From Anaerolineae bacterium (GTDB lineage Bacteria > Chloroflexota > Anaerolineae > J102), in the NCBI GenBank assembly GCA_026991225.1, contig JALXCB010000149.1, positions 1-42,003 on the forward strand: 42,003 bases of DNA, read 5' to 3'. Each line of letters starts with the position of its first letter. The stretch's first letter is position 1. The notes beneath the pieces were generated by a model that saw only the letters and a list, made by a program, of their open reading frames with translations, ran no database searches and was not told the DNA's origin. Positions 28,028 through 35,373 of this stretch are shown here, piece by piece. The translations under genes and the position numbers were made by a program.

Positions 28028-28084
28028 TAAAACCGTGATGCGTGAAACGTGAGGACTTTACGCATCACGCATTACGCATTACGG
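28028..28084. repeat. ATGCGTAA-type octamer repeat upstream of lon
   Basis: GTGATGCGTGAAACGTGAGG and CGCATCACGCATTACGCATT, inverted relative to 25220-25290. It starts 82 bp before the lon start codon. Confidence 0.6.
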
Positions 28085-28272
28085 CATTGGTCTCCCGCGC
28101 CACGCTGGCATATTGTGTCGATATGTGCTGAATACGGCCAGTGCAATGGTAACACGAATCAGCCGCGATTGGGAACTCAATGACCTGTTCTATTTCCGAA
28201 TTCCCCTCGTTTTATGATAGGCTAGGCCCAACAGCGGCGCATGTCCGACCACTTTTCTCTATCCCGAAATTC

Positions 28273-28461
28273 GGCATGGTTCAGATGACCGTCTCGCATC
28301 TTTACAAATCGATGTCCGCGAATCAAAGACGAAAGATCAAAGATTAAGGGCCTAGGGCGATTGACGGAAGATTCTTCAATCTTTCATCCATTAATCATTG
28401 ATTTTTCGTAGTCGCAAACCTGGATTTGTAAAGATATAAACCTGGCGGAATGAACCATGCC
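28273..28461. mobile_element. MITE-like element with GGCATGGTTCA ends, upstream of adk
   Basis: 189 bp with 11-bp perfect terminal inverted repeats (GGCATGGTTCA and TGAACCATGCC) and an inner 13-bp perfect pair ATCTTTACAAATC/GATTTGTAAAGAT (28298-28310, 28423-28435). The flanks CGAAATTC (28265-28272) and CGATATTC (28462-28469) match at 7 of 8. The interior holds CAAAGACGAAAGATCAAAGA-type palindromic repeats. It ends 30 bp before adk. Between 28085 and 28272 I see nothing else. Confidence 0.75.
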
Positions 28462-28491
28462 CGATATTCCAATCCTTCGACGAGGTTGGCT

Positions 28492-29175
28492 ATGGCATCA
28501 AAGGATCGCACTTTCATTGTCTTTCTTGGCCCGCCCGGCTCGGGCAAGGGGACGCAGGCCAAGATTTTGGAGAAACAGTTGGGGTTGCCCCAGGTGGCCA
28601 CGGGCGATCTCTTCCGGTTTAATCTGAAAAACGAGACGGAGTTGGGCCTGCTGGCGAAAAAATATATGGATGCGGGCGAACTCGTGCCCGACGAGGTCAC
28701 CATCCGCATGGTCGAAGACCGGCTGGCGCGGGAGGATTGCGCCCGCGGGGCCATCCTCGACGGCTTCCCCCGCAACCTGCATCAAGCTGTGGCCCTGGAC
28801 GCCATGCTGGAACCCTATGGCGGCGTGACCGTCGTTCCCCTGTTCGTGGTGGAAGATGATGTGGTGGTGGAACGCATTTCGGGCCGCCGCGTGTGCCGGA
28901 ACTGCGGCGCAGTCTATCACGTGAAATTCAATCCCCCAAAGCGCGATAATGTCTGCGATGTGTGCGGCGGCGAACTCTATCAGCGGGACGACGACCGGCC
29001 CGAGACCGTGAAGAACCGTCTCTACGTCTACTACAAACAGACGGGCCCGCTCATCGGCTATTACTTCGCCAAAGGGCTGCTGGAGGAGATCGACGCCTCC
29101 AAACCTGTGAATGAAGTGACCGAAGCGCTGAAGGCCGTGCTGGCCAAACGCGGGGTGGCTATTCCCAAGGCGTGA
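28492..29175 (+). CDS. adk: Adenylate kinase, long zinc-LID form
   Basis: 227 residues from ATG 28492, which has GAGG about 7 nt upstream. The frame is open back to an ATG at 28450, but that codon lies inside a mobile element. The P-loop is GPPGSGKGT (13-21). The AMP-binding segment ATGDLFRFNL and the DGFPRNLHQA motif follow. The LID domain is the long type with four cysteines for a structural zinc: Cys135-X2-Cys138 and Cys155-X2-Cys158. The enzyme equilibrates ATP + AMP with 2 ADP. It is not next to secY or ribosomal protein genes here, the usual place in many bacteria, but stands between repeats with a DUF123 gene downstream. Confidence 0.95.
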   Translation: MASKDRTFIVFLGPPGSGKGTQAKILEKQLGLPQVATGDLFRFNLKNETELGLLAKKYMDAGELVPDEVTIRMVEDRLAREDCARGAILDGFPRNLHQAVALDAMLEPYGGVTVVPLFVVEDDVVVERISGRRVCRNCGAVYHVKFNPPKRDNVCDVCGGELYQRDDDRPETVKNRLYVYYKQTGPLIGYYFAKGLLEEIDASKPVNEVTEALKAVLAKRGVAIPKA

Positions 29176-29230
29176 GATATAGAAGGCCAGAGAGCCAGAA
29201 CGCCGGAGGGCCAAGCGACCGCATGACAGC

Positions 29231-29695
29231 GTGACCAGACGACTGCACGACGAACCGACCAAACGCGCCCTCCCGCCCGCCGGGGCGAAGGGAACGTACG
29301 CCCTGTTCTTTCGTTTGGAGCAATCGCTGGCGCTGGAGGTGGGGCGGTTGGGCCGCGTCACCCTGCCCGCGGGGTGGCTGGTCTATGTGGGCTCCGCGTT
29401 GGGGCCCGGGGGATTGCGCGTCCGTCTGCGCCGCCATCTGGCCGCGGCCAAACGTCCGCACTGGCATATCGACGCTCTGACGCAGGTTCACCCTCCCGAC
29501 GACTGGCTGGCCCTGGCCGATGGGCGGCGTCGTGAATGCGATTGGGCGCAGCAACTGGCCGGGCATCCGCGGGCGTCGATCCCTGCGCCCGGCTTTGGCA
29601 GCAGTGACTGCCGCCGCGGCTGCCCCGCGCATCTCATCCACTTCCCCGCGTCGATGCCTCTGGCCGCCATCCGGGCCATTGTGGCGCGCGCCTGA
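29231..29695 (+). CDS. DUF123 (GIY-YIG-like) protein
   Basis: 154 residues. The segment GTYALFFRLEQSLALEVGRLG, then LPAGWLVYVGSALGPGGLRVRLRRHL and PHWHIDALTQ, matches the DUF123 family, a compact relative of GIY-YIG nucleases sometimes fused to endonuclease III. The GIY and YIG cores are replaced by TYALF and YVGSA. The C-terminal part has GFGSSDCRRGCPAHLIHF, with a conserved Cys pair and the usual SSDC...C..HL ending. DNA-repair association is family knowledge, not shown here. Start GTG at 29231 is uncertain: there is no ribosome-binding site, and the first 12 codons lie in low-complexity CCAGA/CGACC repeat DNA (29182-29265). It follows adk by 55 bp. Confidence 0.78.
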   Translation: MTRRLHDEPTKRALPPAGAKGTYALFFRLEQSLALEVGRLGRVTLPAGWLVYVGSALGPGGLRVRLRRHLAAAKRPHWHIDALTQVHPPDDWLALADGRRRECDWAQQLAGHPRASIPAPGFGSSDCRRGCPAHLIHFPASMPLAAIRAIVARA

Positions 29696-29727
29696 GAGGT
29701 CTGGCCGGACGCGTCGGGCAAAACAGG

Positions 29728-29770
29728 ACGCAGCCCGGTTTCCCCTGCCTCCTGGTCTACCGGGCTGCGT
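29728..29770. terminator. Hairpin between convergent genes
   Basis: A perfect 12-bp stem, ACGCAGCCCGGT (29728-29739) with ACCGGGCTGCGT (29759-29770), lies between the stops at 29695 and 29818. There is no T-tract on either strand, so termination is only suggested by position. Confidence 0.4.
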
Positions 29771-29817
29771 GACCCGCCAGTTTCATCCGTGTCGGTGCGG
29801 GCTTGTCCAACGTTGGG

Positions 29818-31863
29818 CTATTTCCGCACCATCGGCAGATACTGTCGCTGGCTGTAATCCCAGATGCGCACCCGCACCCGGTCGGCGAAGCCATCCTCGG
29901 GGCGCCGATAGACGGCCACTTTATCCGTGGTCAGGGAACGCCAATAAGAGCCCACCCGATCGTTGGCGCTGTATCCCGACGGGGGATGGGTTCCGAAATC
30001 TGCGCCGCCAATGTGCCGCTGGTTGGTGTAGTTGTAGGTCAGGTCATATTGCCACATTTGCAGTAGCAGATGATCGGGATGGCCATACAGCCTGTGATAG
30101 AGAATTTTTGCCTGGTTGGGGTTCAGAACCACCCAACCACTGTCGTAGTTGGGAGGAGCCATGCGCCAGATGCGCACCCGCACTTGTTGGGCGTATTTAT
30201 CTTCGGGACGCCGATAGACGGTGATGGAGGCGGGGTTCAGGCTTCGCCAATAAGCCCCCACCCGAGCGTTTTCACCGACGCCTGGCAGCCCATGAACGCC
30301 CACATCCATGCCGCCGTAATAGCGTTGATTCACGCCGCTGCCGTCGCGATATTGCAAGTCCACCAGATAGTCATACACACTGCCCCCCAGGTTGTGGTTG
30401 AACGTCTTGGCCTGGTTGGGGTTGATGGGCGTCCAGCCGCTGTCGTAATCGGGCTTGGGCATGTTCCAGATGCGCACGCGCGCCTGGGGAGCGTAGGTGT
30501 CTTCCGCCCGGCGGAAAAGGGTGATGGTGGAGCTGTTGAGGGAGCGCCAATAGAGGCCCACCCGGTCATCGGGCGAATGACCGGGCGCAGGGTGGGTTCC
30601 GAAGTCCGCGCCGCCATAATAACGCTGATTGACGCCAGTGACGCCTTGAGCTTTGTACGTGACTCGAACCAGATAATCGCTGGCATTGCCCGATGCCTGA
30701 TGGTTCAAGGTGAGGGCGGGCCCGCCTGCGTTCAGACTCACCCAACCGCTATCATAATCGGGCGCGACGGGCCGCCAGTAATGCCAGATGCGGATACGCA
30801 CTTGTTGGGCGTACGGGTCTTCAGGACGACGATAGACGGTGATGGATGTCTTTTTCAATGAACGCCAATAGGCGCCAATGCGGTCGTTTTCACCCACGCC
30901 GGGAGGGGCCTGCGCGCCAACGTCCATGCCGCCGTAGTAGCGCAGGTTGATCCCGCTGCTTGTGTTCTTGTAGAGCATCGACACAACGTAGTTGTCGGGA
31001 TCGCCGCCGATGTGATGGTAGAGGGTGATAGCCTGGTTGGGGTTGATGGACACCCAGCCGCTGTCGTAGGTGGGTTGGGGGCGTTTCCAGATGCGCACGC
31101 GCACCTGACCGGCGTAACCATCTTCCGCCCGCCGGAAGATGGTAATGGTGGAACTGGTGAGGGAGCGCCAGTACGCGCCCACCCGGTCGTTGTTGCGCGC
31201 GCCGCCAAAGGATTTGGATCCGAAGTCGACGCCGCCGAAGTAGCGTTGGTTGACGCCGCTGCCTGCACTTTTGTATTCCAGATCCACCACATAATCGATG
31301 GGGTCCCCGCCCAGATTGTGATTGAGAGAAAGAGGAGCGCCCTGGCTGAGAGAGACCCAGCCCGAGTCGTAATCGGGATAGGGATCAACCCAGATGCGGA
31401 TGCGCACCCAGTCTGCATAGGTGTCTTCTGGCCGACGGTAGATGGTAATGGTGGAGGTTGTGAGAGAGCGCCAGTACGCGCCCACCCGGTCATTGGCGGC
31501 GTGGCCGGGGGCAGGGTGAGTTCCGAAGTCCGCGCCGCCATAATAGCGCTGGTTGACGCCATCGACACCTTTGGCTTTGTAATCCATGATGACCACATAA
31601 TCATCCAGATTGCCGCCCAACCCATGCCGAAGCGTGAGGGTTTGTCCCCGCCGCACAGGAACCCAGCCGCTGTCATAAGCGGGCCCGCCAGAGAAGGCGG
31701 CGGAAGTGAGTGCGTCGATGGAGGCGGGCTCAATCACGTCCTGGCCTACGCCCGGCTCCTCGGGCGTGAAGGGCCCGCTTCCCTCTTGGGCCCAGGCCGC
31801 ATTGCTCATGAGCAGAAGCGCCATGAACGCTACAACGAAACAGAGTCGTCGAAAGACATGCAT
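29818..31863 (-). CDS. Secreted protein of six YDSGW repeats, unknown family
   Basis: 681 residues from ATG 31863, which has a perfect AAGGAGGT 5 nt upstream; ten codons of open frame before it are not used. Signal peptide MHVFRRLCFVVAFMALLLMS with likely cleavage after NAAWA. After a 35-residue spacer come six tandem modules of about 100 residues. Each reads YDSGWV.....Q...L.H.LGG...DY.V.L.YK, GVNQRYYGG.DFG, a variable turn, GAYWRSL..STIT.YRRPED, Y...VRVRIW. The protein ends QYLPMVRK, a short hydrophobic tail like those often seen in Chloroflexota secreted proteins. YDSGW at the module start faintly recalls H-type lectins, but I cannot assign a family. It is probably an extracellular beta-rich binding or surface protein. 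Neighbour genes give no functional hint. Confidence 0.8.
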   Translation of the reverse strand: MHVFRRLCFVVAFMALLLMSNAAWAQEGSGPFTPEEPGVGQDVIEPASIDALTSAAFSGGPAYDSGWVPVRRGQTLTLRHGLGGNLDDYVVIMDYKAKGVDGVNQRYYGGADFGTHPAPGHAANDRVGAYWRSLTTSTITIYRRPEDTYADWVRIRIWVDPYPDYDSGWVSLSQGAPLSLNHNLGGDPIDYVVDLEYKSAGSGVNQRYFGGVDFGSKSFGGARNNDRVGAYWRSLTSSTITIFRRAEDGYAGQVRVRIWKRPQPTYDSGWVSINPNQAITLYHHIGGDPDNYVVSMLYKNTSSGINLRYYGGMDVGAQAPPGVGENDRIGAYWRSLKKTSITVYRRPEDPYAQQVRIRIWHYWRPVAPDYDSGWVSLNAGGPALTLNHQASGNASDYLVRVTYKAQGVTGVNQRYYGGADFGTHPAPGHSPDDRVGLYWRSLNSSTITLFRRAEDTYAPQARVRIWNMPKPDYDSGWTPINPNQAKTFNHNLGGSVYDYLVDLQYRDGSGVNQRYYGGMDVGVHGLPGVGENARVGAYWRSLNPASITVYRRPEDKYAQQVRVRIWRMAPPNYDSGWVVLNPNQAKILYHRLYGHPDHLLLQMWQYDLTYNYTNQRHIGGADFGTHPPSGYSANDRVGSYWRSLTTDKVAVYRRPEDGFADRVRVRIWDYSQRQYLPMVRK

Positions 31864-32008
31864 GAAAGACCTCCTTGTCGAAAAGCGAATCACGGAAACA
31901 TGCCGTCGGTTTGAACGGCCATGCGGGTGAATGTTGGTGGTGCGCTATGCGGTTGCCCTTATATGCCCCCAAATTTCAATGGGAATGCTTTGACAAGATA
32001 AATCCGGG

Positions 32009-32042
32009 CCAATCAAGACCCACTTCATGGGTTGTGGATTGG
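32009..32042. other. Interrupted palindrome upstream of the YDSGW protein
   Basis: CCAATC..ACCCA..TGGGT..GATTGG over 34 bp, about 150 bp upstream of the start at 31863 and about 200 bp past the HAD stop. It could be an operator or a weak hairpin. Nothing else is recognisable in 31864-32240. Confidence 0.3.
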
Positions 32043-32240
32043 GTTGTTTTTCCTGTCAATGTCCCCCATTGAAGTCCATATCCCATTCATTATACACGAA
32101 ATCTCAGGTTTTGTGGGGAGATTAGCCAGGAAGTGAAGAAATTTTCATGATACCGGTCTACCGGTTTCCCAAATCTGTTTCCAAATCAGTCCGAATGCTG
32201 GATTCTGTCCAGGCCCGAGCGCTTACGCGCAGCTCCGACT

Positions 32241-32849
32241 TCATGCCTGCACACCCAAAGCCTGCAACGCCCGCTCGGTTTGCAGTGCATTTTCATACAG
32301 CACGGCGTGCATGCCAGCGGCCTGGGCCGCTTCGGTGTTGCGGACCTTGTCGTCGATGAGGACGCAAGCGTCCGGGGGGAGGTTCAGGCGTTGGGCTGCG
32401 ATGAGAAAAGCCTCGGGTTCGGGTTTGCGGAAGCCCTCGATGGCGCTGATGACCACGGCGTCGAACAGCCCCGCGAAGCGGGGTTCACGCGCCACGTCCC
32501 GGGCCAGGAGCCGGGTGGCGTTGGAGAGCAGTCCGATGTGATAGCGGGACCGCAGCCGCCAGGCCAATTGCACGGTGGCCAGGTCCAGCGTCGCCCGGAA
32601 GAAGTTGTCGCGATAGCCCAGAAAGTCGGGCGGGAGATGCTCCTCGAACGCCTCGCCCACCTCTCGCCAGTAATCATCCAGACTGATCTCGCCCTTGGAG
32701 ACCGCTTCCCAGGCCGGGCCGCTGTACAATCGCATCCGCAGCGTCCCCGGCTCCAGCTTCAGCATGGCATCGTAGGAGGCCAATAGTGCGTCGCTTTCGT
32801 GGGTGTGGGCCAGCACGCCCCCCATATCGAAGATCACCGCCCGGATCAC
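32241..32849 (-). CDS. HAD-superfamily hydrolase (subfamily IA-like)
   Basis: 202 residues. Motif I is VIFDMGGVL, with the nucleophile Asp8 and Gly where many phosphatases have the second Asp. Motif II is LLSNAT, motif III Lys in GFRKPEPEAF, and motif IV CVLIDDKVRN. The helical cap lies between motif I and II, typical of subfamily IA (YihX- and epoxide-hydrolase-N-like). It probably dephosphorylates a small metabolite; the substrate is unknown. Start is GTG at 32849; its GTGA overlaps the stop of the upstream acetyltransferase, so the two are translationally coupled. No clear terminator follows. Confidence 0.85.
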   Translation of the reverse strand: MIRAVIFDMGGVLAHTHESDALLASYDAMLKLEPGTLRMRLYSGPAWEAVSKGEISLDDYWREVGEAFEEHLPPDFLGYRDNFFRATLDLATVQLAWRLRSRYHIGLLSNATRLLARDVAREPRFAGLFDAVVISAIEGFRKPEPEAFLIAAQRLNLPPDACVLIDDKVRNTEAAQAAGMHAVLYENALQTERALQALGVQA

Positions 32850-33712
32850 GGCGTCGCCAGCTCCTTGATCAAGACGGGAATGCGTCGCCCCACGGCCCGG
32901 AACCCGAAGCCCTTGTAGAGCCGCTGGGAGACGGTGTTATGCCATTGGGTGTTCAGTGTCACAAAGCGGGCGCCCCTTTCCGCGGCGAAATCGAGGGCGT
33001 CGGCCAGGAGGTAACGGCCCAACCCCCGGCCCTGCCATTGGGGCGAGATGGCCAGCCGCACGATTTGGGCCTGTACGCCATGCACCTGCGTGCAGGCGTA
33101 CCCCACCAGCTCACCTTCCGCCTCCAGAACGACCAGCCGGTCCGCGATCATCAGCCATTTCACCAGTTCGCCGCTGCTGAATTGCCAGGGCCACTCGAAG
33201 GCTTGATGGTCGAGCAGGGTGAGGGCCTGGATCTCGTGGGGATGAAGGGGGCGCAGGGTGGCGTCCTCCAGACGATACTCCGGGGTCAAAGGCTGCACGG
33301 GCGTGGCCCGCTCGAAGTGGATGATGTAGTCGTGGGGGATGAAGCCCTGTCGCATGAGAGGGGCGGCCAGCCACACGTCCACCGCCAGGTGCATGAGATA
33401 ACGCATGTTTCGCTGGCGCAAGGTTTGCTCCAGGGGGCGCAACAGGTAGGAGAGGCCGTCGTCGATGCGCCAACCGTTGATGAGCCCGATGCCCCGCAAC
33501 ATGGCCAATCCCGGCTGATGGCTGGCGAAGCAGGCGAATCCCCACAACAGCGGGCCCGTGTCCGCCACAAAGCACGCATCCCGCTTCACCATCTGCACCA
33601 AATCCTCATAGCCAAAGTGCATGACCACGCGCCGCGCGTGATCCCGGAACTGCTGAATGCGTTCGATATCCGCAGTTCGGGCGGGGCGGACGACGATCTG
33701 GATGTCATGCAT
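32846..33712 (-). CDS. GNAT-family N-acetyltransferase with two GNAT-like halves
   Basis: 288 residues, about twice a single GNAT. The C-terminal half (about 145-288) is a recognisable acetyltransferase: strand VGYACTQV, VRLAISPQWQGRGLGRYLLADAL with the acetyl-CoA pyrophosphate-binding loop Q/R-x-x-G-x-G/A (QGRGLG), and VTLNTQWHNTVSQRLYKGFGF. The N-terminal half (IVVRPARTADIERIQQF to VDVWLAAPLMRQGFIPHDYI) has the order of GNAT strands but no acetyl-CoA loop and is probably a degenerate copy. The substrate is unknown. Start ATG at 33712; no strong ribosome-binding site. First gene of a two-gene unit with the HAD hydrolase. The divergent gap to 34015 contains a mobile element. Confidence 0.82.
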   Translation of the reverse strand: MHDIQIVVRPARTADIERIQQFRDHARRVVMHFGYEDLVQMVKRDACFVADTGPLLWGFACFASHQPGLAMLRGIGLINGWRIDDGLSYLLRPLEQTLRQRNMRYLMHLAVDVWLAAPLMRQGFIPHDYIIHFERATPVQPLTPEYRLEDATLRPLHPHEIQALTLLDHQAFEWPWQFSSGELVKWLMIADRLVVLEAEGELVGYACTQVHGVQAQIVRLAISPQWQGRGLGRYLLADALDFAAERGARFVTLNTQWHNTVSQRLYKGFGFRAVGRRIPVLIKELATP

Positions 33713-33763
33713 AATTCATTCTATCATAGAGCAGATGACGGGCGAAAGATGATTGGGGGCTGT

Positions 33764-33883
33764 GGGTCCGTCCCAGATATTTGGCGGACGCAATGGACCT
33801 CCGGGAGGTGGCGACAAACGCTTCATTTTAACTAAACCCTGCTGGCACCTCCCGGAGGTCTGCCAGGAAATTGGGACGCACCC
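33764..33883. mobile_element. MITE-like element, GGGTGYGTCCCAA family, 120 bp
   Basis: Same length and same internal GACCTCCGGGAGGTGGC palindrome as 9579-9698, with ends GGGTCCGTCCCA and TTGGGACGCACCC. The flanking bases do not give a clear duplication, so it may be an older insertion. It sits in the divergent intergenic region upstream of the molybdenum hydroxylase promoter. Confidence 0.75.
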
Positions 33884-33945
33884 GGGGCGATCTACGCCCT
33901 GTTTCCCCTCCCCCCCCCGGTTTTTGGAGTCTCCCAGACCTGCAA

Positions 33946-33974
33946 TTGGCAATTTTTCAAAAATAAGGTACTAT
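33946..33974 (+). promoter_or_regulatory. Sigma70-type promoter of the molybdenum hydroxylase operon
   Basis: TTGGCA (33946-33951), a 17-bp spacer and TACTAT (33969-33974). Transcription would start near 33981. This argues against the ATG at 33991 as the first start codon, since it would leave about 10 nt of leader with no ribosome-binding site. Confidence 0.6.
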
Positions 33975-34014
33975 AACCATCGACTATTTCATGACTCGCC
34001 ATGCGTTTATTTCT

Positions 34015-34899
34015 ATGGAGACGGTCTTTTTGAAATCATTCCAATACATTCGGCCGGAGAGCCTGGAAGAGGCTGGACGCTTTCTTGCGGGCGATGCTCC
34101 GGTAAAGCTATTAGGCGGCGGCAACACGCTGTTGTTGCGCATCCAATCGGGCGAGGAGGAGCCCGCCATTTTGCTGGATGTCAAGCATCTGCCCGGATTC
34201 AAGGACGTGCGCTATCATCACAATCAGGGCCTGAAGTTGGGAGCCGCCGTCAATTTGCAGCATCTTGTCATGGGGTTGGAAATCCGCCGCCATTACGCCT
34301 TGTTGCACCAGACCGCGCAGAAGCTGGCCTCGCCTCAGGTGCGCAATCGGGCCACCATCGGCGGGACCCTGGCCTGGGCCTCGCCCGTGTCGGAGCTGGC
34401 CGCGCCCATGCTCTGTTACGACGCCGTCTGTCATGTGTGGAGCTCGCGCGGGCTTCGGGAGATCCCTTTGTCCGAGTTCTATTTGGGGGATTTTCAGACG
34501 GCGCTGGCGGGGGATGAGATCATCACCCACGTGCATCTGCCTGCCTTCCCCAACCGCACCTATGGCGTCTATCGTCGGCAGACGGTGCGGCATGACGGGC
34601 GCAGGATGATCGCGGCCGCGGCCGTGCTGGCCTATCGCAGGCAACAGGCTCTGACTCACTGGCGCATTGCCGTGCTGGGCGTGGATGATCGCCCCAAACG
34701 CATTCCCGAGGCCGAGGCGGCGCTGGAAGGCGCGCCCACGGAGGAGGAGGTAGACCGGGCGTTGCATATCGTTCAGGAGCAAATCCATCCGGTGGACGCC
34801 GATTACGCCCGGGCCGACTATCGCCGCGCCTCCCTCAACGTCCTGCTGCGGCAGGCTATCCTCGACGTGATTCAACAATTACAGAGTATGCGCTCATGA
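34015..34899 (+). CDS. Molybdenum hydroxylase FAD-binding subunit (xanthine dehydrogenase subunit M family)
   Basis: About 294 residues. SFQYIRPESLEEAGRFL opens the FAD domain, followed by the FAD-binding loop KLLGGGNTLL and the second loop RNRATIGGTLAWASPVSE (usual form RNxATIGGNLxxxxPxxD). The C-terminal CO-dehydrogenase flavoprotein-like domain ends in ADYRRASLNVLLRQAI. The subunit takes electrons from the 2Fe-2S subunit and passes them to NAD or another acceptor. The start is uncertain: ATG 34015 is chosen, ATG 33991 is possible, and a TTG at 34030 with GGAG 9 nt upstream would give the typical MKSFQY start. The stop overlaps the next ATG by 4 bp, so subunits M, S and L are co-translated in that order. 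Confidence 0.88.
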   Translation: METVFLKSFQYIRPESLEEAGRFLAGDAPVKLLGGGNTLLLRIQSGEEEPAILLDVKHLPGFKDVRYHHNQGLKLGAAVNLQHLVMGLEIRRHYALLHQTAQKLASPQVRNRATIGGTLAWASPVSELAAPMLCYDAVCHVWSSRGLREIPLSEFYLGDFQTALAGDEIITHVHLPAFPNRTYGVYRRQTVRHDGRRMIAAAAVLAYRRQQALTHWRIAVLGVDDRPKRIPEAEAALEGAPTEEEVDRALHIVQEQIHPVDADYARADYRRASLNVLLRQAILDVIQQLQSMRS

Positions 34900-35363
34900 A
34901 ACATGACATTACCTTCACCATCAACGGTGAATCCGTTCATTTGACCGTGCTTTCCCATCAGACCCTGTTGGAGGTCATTCGCAATGATTTGGGGTTGACG
35001 GGGCCGAAATATGGCTGTTCCACCGGCGAGTGCGGCGCGTGCAGCGTCCTCCTGGATGGCGAGGTCGTCAATTCGTGTCTGGTGCTGGCCCCTGAGGCGG
35101 ATGGAGCCGAGATCATGACCGTGGAGGGGCTGTCCGAGGACGACGAACTCCATCCCCTGCAGAAGTCCTTCATCGATCACCATGGCGTGCAGTGCGGCTA
35201 TTGTGCGCCGGGCATGCTCATCTCGGCCAAGGCGCTGTTGAGTCGCACCTCCCGTCCCCATGAAGAGGAGATCCGGGAGGCGCTGGTGGGGAATCTGTGT
35301 CGATGCGGCGCGTATGCCGACATCATCAAATCCATCCAGGTCGCCTCCAGGGCCCGACGCTAG
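34896..35363 (+). CDS. Molybdenum hydroxylase 2Fe-2S subunit
   Basis: 155 residues. The plant-ferredoxin-type cluster is bound by Cys41, Cys46, Cys49 and Cys61 (GCSTGECGACSVLLDGEVVNSC). The second, all-helical domain binds a cluster through Cys100, Cys103, Cys135 and Cys137 (VQCGYCAPGM and GNLCRCGAY). All eight ligands are present, so electron transfer from the Mo site to FAD looks intact. The ATG at 34896 overlaps the stop of the FAD subunit. The next gene starts 10 bp after its stop. Confidence 0.95.
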   Translation: MKHDITFTINGESVHLTVLSHQTLLEVIRNDLGLTGPKYGCSTGECGACSVLLDGEVVNSCLVLAPEADGAEIMTVEGLSEDDELHPLQKSFIDHHGVQCGYCAPGMLISAKALLSRTSRPHEEEIREALVGNLCRCGAYADIIKSIQVASRARR

Positions 35364-35373
35364 AGGTGCTGTC

